The position numbers were made by a program, and so were the translations under genes. A stretch of DNA of 64,000 nucleotides from Streptomyces althioticus (GTDB lineage Bacteria; Actinomycetota; Actinomycetes; Streptomycetales; Streptomycetaceae): positions 62,001 to 126,000 of the forward strand of contig BMSW01000002.1 of the NCBI GenBank assembly GCA_014649355.1. Direction: 5' to 3'. This document shows positions 38,901 through 47,900 of this stretch, piece by piece; the first letter of the stretch is position 1, and the number at the start of each line of letters is the position of its first letter. The notes under the pieces are model-generated. The model saw only the letters and a program-made list of their open reading frames with translations. It was not told the origin of the DNA and did not search any database.

Positions 38901-41900
38901 TCAGCATGCGTACCGCGCGCTCGGGTTCGCTGACGTCCTGCTCGGTGAGCGTGCCGTCGTCGCCGGTGCCGGACGGCGTGAGCAGTCCGGCCGAGACGAG
39001 TTCGTGGAGCGTGCCGACGTGTGCGACGGCACGCGGCGCCAGCGGGTCACCGGCGGCGTCGGTCATGGTGACGGTCAGGATGTAGCCGGTGACGACCTCC
39101 GCGTGCGCCTGCGTGGTGGCGATGTCGGGCATCGCGGTGCTGCCGAGGGTGTCGGTGCGGGTGCCGGCCCGCTGTCCGGTCGCCGTTCCCTGGAGGGACG
39201 GGTTGGCGGCGAGGATGTCGCTTCCCGGCGTGCGCTGGCCGACGCTGAGGGTGAGGTCGCCGCCGCGGTCCTGGGTGACGCCGGCCGCGGAGTCGCGGGC
39301 GATGGTCCGGTAGTCGTCCACCTCGTACCCGGTGCGCAGCCGCTTCACGGTGGTGCCGGCCGGCGTCAGCTTGAACCGGACCTGTGCCGGGCTGCCGCCG
39401 ACCGGCAGGTGGTGAGGGCTCGACCAGGTGCGGTGGCGGACCGGCAGGGTCATCCCGTCGGTGGTCAGCTCGTGCAGGTGGGCGAGGAGGAAGTCGGGCG
39501 AGAGCCGTTGGAGGACCTGTTCGCGGTCGTGCGAGGGCACCCCGGCCTTCTCCAGGCGCGGCAGGAGCTGCTGGGCCGCGCTGCTCGCGTCGAGCCGGCC
39601 GCTGGGGTGGGTCGGGAAGCGCCGGCCGCGCAGGAAGCCCGGCACCCGGTAGCCGCTGCCGAGGTTGCGCGGGGTGCCGGTGCCGAGGCCGTCCGGAGCC
39701 AGGCCGGTCTCGATGGCGTCCTGCATCGGCAGGTGGAACATGACGGCGTCCCGGACGCGGTGGAACGCGGCGGCGGCCCGGCGCGGGGACAGGGCCTGCC
39801 CGGCGCGGCCGGACAGCCGCCCGGCGGCGGACCCGATCCGCTGTCCGGCCCGGGTGCCGATGGTGCCCATCGCGGCCGTCCAGCGGTCCCGGACGGCGAC
39901 GGTCTCGGCGGCGTCGGCGACCACCAGGTACATGCGCCCGGCGTACGTCATGGTCGTGCTGCGTCCACGGGTGACGGACTGCGCGAGGGCGCGGCCCCTG
40001 CCCCACGCGTACTGGAGGGCGCTGCCGTAGGCGCCGGACACCGGCTGGGTGCCGGAGGCCTGCTGCAGCGGCGAGTCGCTGCCCTGGAGACCGAGCGTGG
40101 TGCGCGAGGTGGTGCTCGAACTGCCGGTGACCTTGTGGTCGGTGGCGACCGTGTTCTCCAAGGAGGCGGGCTTGGGGTCGCTCATGACCCGTACGTTCTC
40201 CAGCTCGCCTCGAACGGCGGCCTTCAGGTAGTGCGTACGGAACGGGCCGGCGCCGTGGAGTCCGGTGACGCGGGTGCCGAACGGGCCGAGGTACTGGCCG
40301 AGTTGCCCGGCCACGCTGAGGTCGGCCACCGCGCGGCGCAGCGCGGTGCGGACCGGGGTGCCGGGGGCGCTGGTGTGCCAGGAGTCGCCGGAGGCACGGT
40401 CCGCCGTCTCCTGCACGAGCTGCTGGCGTTGCGGGCCGCCCTGGGTGCTGAGCACCACGTGCGGGGAGCCGAGCAGCCGTTCGACGAGCGACTGACTCTT
40501 CGCGTCGGTCGTGGACACCGGGCCGGTGCCGTCCAGCAGTTGCTCGGCAACGAGGGCGGACAACCGCCTCGAGGCGGGGGCCGTGGGGGTGGAGGTCGTG
40601 GGGGTGGAGGTCGTCGCCGTCGATGTCGCTGGGGCGGCGGACGGGTCCGTGAACGTCGCGGCGGGCAGGTCCGTCGGTGCGTAGCGGTCGGAGCCGTGAG
40701 CGGCGGGGACGGCCAGTTCGACCCGTCCCACGGTCTCGGTGCCGCGGCGGAACAGCGGGCGTTCCGCGACCGTGCTGACGAAGACGCCCGCGCCGAGCAG
40801 TCCGGCCGTCAGCAGGCGGGGCCAGCCGCGCGGACGACGGTGCCCCTCGAAGTCGGCCCTGAGCTCCACCCGGTAGCTGTAGAGGTCGATGCCGCTCTGG
40901 GCCGTCAGGTGGTCGTGGGCGACGGTGACCGTGTTGCGGGTGGCCTCCTGACGGGTGTGGGCGTAGCGTCCGCCGACCGTGAGGTTGCCGATCTGGCGCG
41001 GCAGTCCGGTGTCGCCCACCTTGTCGTGATCACGGGGCGAGACGCCCACCTCGACACCGGCGGAGTAGGTGCTGGACTGCTGCTGGCCCTGGCCCGAGAC
41101 CTCGTTGCCGATCACCGCGTTGCGCAGCGTCCGCTCGTTCAGGGTGGTCTCGAACCGGCGGTCGGTCAGCCGGGCCCGCAGGGTCAGCGTGTGGTGCCCG
41201 CGCCTGACCTTGCCGTCCTCGACGAGCGTGACCGGGACGCCGGTGGTGGTCAGGTCGTCCAGCGCCTGGGCGAGGGTGGGCCGGTTCAGGGCCTCGCTCA
41301 CCTGCCGTTCGTTGAACCACGCCGTCCGCAGCCGCTCGTCGCCGTACCAGAGCCGCGCCAGCCGCGGGTGGTTCCGCATCGCGGGCGGGAGGAACAGCGA
41401 AGGGTAGGAGGCGTGCAGGGTGTCCAGGACCGTGTCCGCGAACGTCTGCAGGGGGTCGCGCGGGGGCTTCGGGGTGCCGCTCTGCGCCGGCGCCGTCTGC
41501 GGGCCGATGACGGGAGCGGTCCCGGTGCCGGTGGCCCCGGGCACGTTCCCGGTCTGGTTCTCGGGCCGGAAGCCCTCCGCGCGGACCTGGCCTCCGAGAT
41601 GGACCGGGTCCTCCTTCTTGAGGTACCACGGCACCGGGGGTTCGACGTCCGGGTTCGGGCCCGTACGCCCCGGCGTGCGGCTGTCCCATCCGGCAAGCCT
41701 GCGGGCGTCCTGGGTGGACATCCAGTCCAGGCTGACCACCCGCACCGGCCGCGCCGCGGACCTCGGTTCGCCGGCGCCCCGGACCATCAGGGTGCGCTCG
41801 ACCCGGTACAGCGCCATCGGCTGGTTGCGGAGCCGGCCGGTCACCTTGCGGGCCGCGTCGGTGCCCAGGTAGTGGCCGCGCCCGGCGGCGAGGTCCGTAC

Positions 41901-44900
41901 GGACCACCGGCCCGCCCTGCACCCGCACGTCGGTGACCGGCCCGGCGAACTGGTGGTTCGGCCCGGAGGTGATCTGAAGCCCGAACCGGGTCTCCCGAAC
42001 GTGCCCGCGCTGGTTGGAGTACGTGGTCTGGGTGAGGTCGCGCACCTCGACCTTGGTCGACTCGGTGACCAGGTCGGCGCGGTGGGGCACCGAGCGCTCC
42101 ACGACCAGGTGTCCCAGCGGACGTTGACCGCGTCCCCGGGTGAGTCCGGGGCCGCTGACCGGCCCGGTCAGCCGTCCGAACAGGCCGAGCAGCCGCCCGG
42201 GACGGGTGTACGACACGAGGGTGCGGTGGGCCGAACTGCCGGGCCGCGCGCCGGAGAGGGCCAGCGCCACGTCCTCCGCCGGGTCCGTCAGGTACAGGCC
42301 CGTGGAGTCGAGCAGCCGCGGGTGCTCCCCCTCCGGGAAGGTCAGGGTGCGGGGTGCCCGGCGCGGCCCCTCGTAGGGCACGGTCAGGTCGTCCGGCAGC
42401 CGCCAGCTCAGCCCGTCACGCATGCCGAACTCGGCGGTGTGCACCAGCTGTCGCGTCCAGCGGGGGCCCGGCGCGATACCGGTCGTGTCCCTCGTACCGG
42501 GCGTCCCGCCGGTGATGGCCGGGGCGGCGGCGCGGGGCGCCTCGGTGACGCGGTGGACCCGTACCCGGTAGTGGACGTCGTCCAGGTGCAGGTGGGAGCC
42601 CTCGTGGGCGCGGTGCTCGGCCTGCTGGTACGCCGTGGTGCCCTGGTTGTAGTCGGTGCGGCGGGCCCAGCCCAGCGAGGCGCCGATCTTCAGCAGCCAG
42701 TCCAGCGGCGGGCCCATGCTCAGGGCACCCGCGATCCGGCGTCCGAAGCCCACCGTGCGCCCACCGCCCGTGCCGCTCTGCCCGCGCCGCGCCGTGTCCG
42801 CCTTGACCGTGCCGCCGCCCGTGTCGGAGAGGCGCACCCAGCGGTGGTACGGAACGGCCTCCACCGTCATCTCCAGGCCGACCCCGGACTTCTCCCGGCC
42901 CACGAGGCGGGCGCCGCGCGGGGCGGTGAACGCGGAGGGCTGGTCGGTCAGCAGCCGCAGCAGCTCCTCCTCGTCGAACCTCGCCCGCAGCCGGTCCGGC
43001 AGCCCGTCGAGGATCTGTCGCGCCGCGAGTTCGGGCGCGCGCAGGGTGAGGACGCCGGTCCCGGCGAACAGCCCGGTGGGCTCGGCGCCCGGCGGTGTCC
43101 CGTCCGCGTCGGTGTCGCCCGGGTCGGCTCCCGGCCTGATCAGCGCGGCGGGCAGCCTGCTTCCGTCCTCGAAGGTGACCGTGCGAGGCGCCGGGCCCGG
43201 CCGACGGGCGTCCGGGCCGGTCAGCAGCCGGGGCGGACGATACCGGTCGAGCTGTGTCTCCAGCGGCGTCCGGTCGCCCTCATCGGCCGTTTCGGGGGCG
43301 GTGTCCGTGATCCCGGCCATCTCGCGCAGCCAGTCCCCGTACGGGTCCGACCCGTCCGGGGCGGGCTGCGGGGCCGACGCGGATACCGGTTCCGGAGCGG
43401 ACTCCGGGGTCGTGGCACGGGACGGGTCCGTGTCGGGGACCAGGGCGTCGAAGTGGTCGGTCCCGTTGTACGCCACGTGCAGGGGGTCGCCCGTGCCGCC
43501 CGCGTGCAGTGCGATCGTGGTCAGCGCGCCTGGTGTCCGCGGGTCGGGCTGCACGATCCGCAGGTCGAGGTCGAGCGTGTGCGCCAGCGCCTCCGGGATG
43601 AGGTCGGCGAAGGGGGACGGCCACAGGTCCACCCGCGCGGCGGTGGCGGCCAGCAGTCCCCGCCCGCCGAGCCGCCGCGCGTCGGCGGGGGTGGGCGCCA
43701 CCTCGGCGAGCCCCGGGTAGTCGCTGTCGGCGACGATCTCCCGCCACCGGCCCGTGTCGCCGTCGGTGACGACCTCCCGCGCGATCCGGTCCCACTCCTC
43801 GGCGATCCGGCGCTGCGCGCCCGCGTCACTCTCCCCGGCCAGAGCACGAAGCCGCAGGTCGTTGACGACGGAGTGGACGGGGTCCGGCACGAGGGCGTCG
43901 GCGATGTCGCCGAGTTCGGTGTGGGTGACACGGTCCCGCACCCGCGCGCGCAGCCCGCCGGCGTTCCCCGCGGCCCAGGCGGGCGGGACCTCCCTGGAAC
44001 GCGCGCTGTCGAGGACCGACCGGAAGAAGCAGTTGCCGTCGGGCGGGGCGGCGATCCGGCGGAAGGTGAGTCCGCCTGCCCGGAGGAGGCTCCCCCGCTC
44101 GGGGGCGGGGGTCACCGGGCCGAACGCGGTCAGGTCCGCGGCAAGACTCTCCGGCCGGCTCGGCGCGGGCGACAGGTCGGGCCTGCGGCGGGCGAGTTCG
44201 GCGGTGTCCTCGGGGCCGAGGCCCAGCTCGGACAGGGGCAGCGGGTCGTCCGACAGCCCCCAGGCGACCTGGGCCGACTGGGCGTAGTCGAGTCCGCGCA
44301 CGTCGTCCTGGGAGACGAGCGCGGTCGGCGGCAACGTGGGCGGCGGCGGAGGGACCAGGTCGTCGAGTGTGGTGCCGGGCCCCTGGTCGGCCCGGGCGGC
44401 GGCCGCCGCCCGCAGGAAGGCCGTGTACTGCTCAGGCGTGGGTCCGGTGGACGGGTCGACGGCGGTGCGCCCGTCCACCGCACCGCCTCCGGCGCCGTGC
44501 CAGTCGGTGACCATACGGCGGAGCAGGTCGGGGGTCATGCGGCCGTCGCCGTAACGCGCCGCGCTGTCCGTGCCCTGCCAGCGCAGGCCGTCCACGTGCG
44601 CGAGGCCTGCCAGCAGCTCCCGGTTGCCGGGCTGCTTCTCGGCGTCCGGTCCGAGCGCGTCGCGCAGCGTGCGGATCTGCTGGAGCGTGCGGGCGCGGGC
44701 GAACGGGTCCGCCGGGCCGGGGCCCGCGTGCAGACCGGCGTCGCGCGCAAGCCGGTCCAGGTCGGCACCGCCGGGTTCAGGGGTGAACAGCCGCCACCGC
44801 CCCGGCCCGTCCCCGTTGTCGACGAGCACCGCGCGGACGTTGCCGTCCTTGTCGCGGGCTGTACCGACCGCACTGGTGGGCGCGTACACCGGGCGCCCGG

Positions 44901-47900
44901 TCCGGTTGGCCACGTGCTGGGCGACCGGGAGGCCCGCGATCCTCGGCTGGCGCCCGGTCTCGCAGGAGTACAGCACCAGCAGCCGTTGCCGGTCGCCGTC
45001 GGCCGCCCACGCCTTGAGCGCCTCACCGAGCTGGACGCCACTCACCTTCACGGTGGGCCGGGAGGCGTCGTGGGTGCCGAGGGTGACGGCACGCGGGGTG
45101 CCGTGCCCCACGAAGTAGTCGGCGCCCTGCTCGGTGCCGGCGCCGGGGAGCGCGGTCGTCGGACCGGTGAACACGGCACGGGGGGCTGACGGCGCCGTGA
45201 CCGCCGCGTCGGCGGTGCCCGTCGTGTTCGTCGTGTTCGGGACGGCGGGGCCGGATTCCGTGCGTACGCCTCGGTACGAGTCCTGTCCGAGCAGCGCCCG
45301 GCGTCCGGCGTCGCGGGGCGTGCCGTCTTCGGCCGGGTCCTGGGAGATGGTCAGCGTCCGTACGGTACGGCCCGGTTCGGGCCGCACCGCCGTGTCCGGA
45401 ACGAGACGCCGCACCTGTTCGAGCGGGACGGAACGCCCGTCCAGAGTGGCGAGGGCCGGCTCGCCGACCGGCCGTGGGTTCCCCGCCGCAGGGCGTACCA
45501 CGACCTGGGAGCCGGGCGGCGGGGTGACGACGGGCGAGGTACCGCCGCCGCCAGCCGACTCCACGTGCAGCACGGTGGCGGGCTCGTTCCAGGGACGCGA
45601 CGCCGAATCGAACTTGACCGCGCCGTCCGGGGGGACACTCGCGTCGGGGTTCGGGACGGCTCCGGCGCCCGTCGGCGACATGGGCTTGACCGGCGCTACC
45701 GGTGTCTTCCCGGACGGGTCCGCGTCCGCTGAGGGCTCGGGACCCGTGTCCACGGACGGGGCGCTCTCGGTGACAACGGGCCGCACGTCCGGGGCCGGAC
45801 CGAGGGCGTCGGCGAGCGGCAGCAGCACGTCGGCGCCGGGGAAATCGGTCCCCGGGTCCGGGGCGCCCGCGGTGACGGGGGCAGGGCCGGTGAGCGGGCG
45901 TGCCTGGACCGGGCCGTCAGGTGTCTCGCGGGTCAGCTCGACGGCGGCGCGATTCGGGCGTCCGGTGCTGTCCGGCGCGGTCGGCGGACCGAGGACCACG
46001 GCGCGGTCGGCGCCGGCCCCGTCGAGGAGCGCGGCCGCCTCGGGCGAACCCGCTGCCGGCGGCGGCCCCTCGGACACGACGACCGTGAGCGGCGAGGCAT
46101 CGCCGTCGACGGTGACGGGGCCGGTCGCTTCGCCCTCCGGCGGCGCGGGGGCGGTGTCTCCGGGCGACACGTCCCGGGTCCCTGGCACACCGTCCGTCGT
46201 CGTCACCGTCGCCGAGACAGGGGCGTCCTGCCCCGGTACGTCGACGGTACGCGGGTCCTGCTCCGCCGCGGGGGCGCCGCCGTCGGAGGTCACGGCGCCC
46301 CGGTTACCGGTGCCCGCGCCGCTCCCGACACCCGCTCCTGGCCCGGCACTCGTACCGCCGGTCGCCACACCGGGGGCGGCGCTGGGGCCCGCTCCGGTGC
46401 CGGAAGCCGCACCGGGAGCCGCACTCGACCCCGCACCTGTGCCGGACGCCGCCCCCGGAGCCGCACTCGGCCCCACACCCATGCCAGACACCGCCCCCGA
46501 AGCCGCACTCGGCCCCGCACCAGTGCCGGACGCCGCACCGGGAGCCGCACCCACGCCAGACACCGCCCCCGGAGCCGCACTCGGCCCCGCACCTGTGCCG
46601 GACGCCGTACCGGGAGCGGCCCCTGTGCCCTTGCCCGTGTTTCCCGCAGTCGCCCCCTCCCCGGCGCCCGCGCCGACGCCCGCACTCATGCCGGCCCCCA
46701 GGCCGGTGCCCGGACCAAAGCCGCTCCCCTCCCCCACCGGCACCGAGCCGTCGGTGACGGTGAGCGGCGGCGTCACCGTCACCGGTGTCCCGAAGCCCTC
46801 CAGGGCCCGGCGCACGCCGTCCGCGTCGACCTCCGTGGCGGGGCCGCTCCCCACGGGGACCACGCGGATCTCCGGGGCCCCGGACAGGTTGCCGTGCAGG
46901 GCGTCGCGGACGCCGATCTCCGTGGCGCCGGGAGGCTGCGCGCCACGCAGGGTGGTGAGGTCGCGGAGAGCCTGCTCACGGATGTCCGCGTTGCCGCGGT
47001 GGACCTGCTGCCACTGGGCGTTCTCCGTCGCGGTCACGGGCAGCGTGCCCGGGGAGTACGGCGGCGGGGCGGGCGACGTGTACGGCGGCGGATCCGTCAC
47101 GGAGTACGGCGGCGGTGCCTCGACTCCGCTGTCCGACGACGACGTTACGGGCGTGGTGCCGGTGCCGCCCGTGGTGTCCGGGTGTGAGGGGCCGTCGGTA
47201 CGGCCGGCGCCGCCACCGGTGCGGGACGGCCTTTCGGAGCCACCTGTCCCCGAGGAGGCGACGTCGCCGCCGGAGACGGTGGGCGGCGTGTCTCGGAACC
47301 CTTCGAGGATGTTGCGCAGTTCGGCGCTTCCGTTCTTGGCGCCGTCCGTGAGTGTGGCCTCGACCTGGCTGCTGATGCCTGCGCCGACGAAGGTGGACCA
47401 ACTCGTGGACCAGTCGCCGTCGAACGCGCCCTTGACGAGGATCTCGGCGAGCGCCTCGCCGGAGCCGGCGGCGAGGAAGTCGGCCGTGCCCTTGATGCCG
47501 TAGTGCCCGGCGATCGCGCCCGGCCGGTCGGCGTTGTTGCGCAGGATCTGGTTGTTCCGCCACAGGTCGGGGTTGTTGCGGAAGTTGTTCCGGAAGGAGA
47601 ACAGGTCCCGGAAGCCGGTCGGCGGGTTGTACGTGAGACCGGGGTTGTTCGTGACCGGGTCGGGACGGTTGTCCGGAGTGGTGTCGAACTTGGTGTCCGG
47701 GTCCGGCTTGGAGTTCGTCGTGTGGTTGCCGGCGTCGAGGCCGAGGTCGTTCCTCACCTTCGGCGGCGGCTTGAAGTCGAGGTCGGTCCCGTTCTTCAGG
47801 AAGGTGTCGTCGTAGCTCTTGACGATCTTGCGGGCGTACTCGGCGAAGATGCTGGTGAGCGCGCCGGCGGCGGCGCCGAACGCACCGTCCTTGAGGATCT

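Noticed and set aside
14926..47503. Long plus-strand reading frames (up to about 3,000 codons) opposite the giant gene
   Set aside because: They are antisense shadows of a GC-rich gene: low-complexity Arg/Gly/Val compositions, no domain motifs, no ribosome sites. The minus frame has coherent domains throughout.
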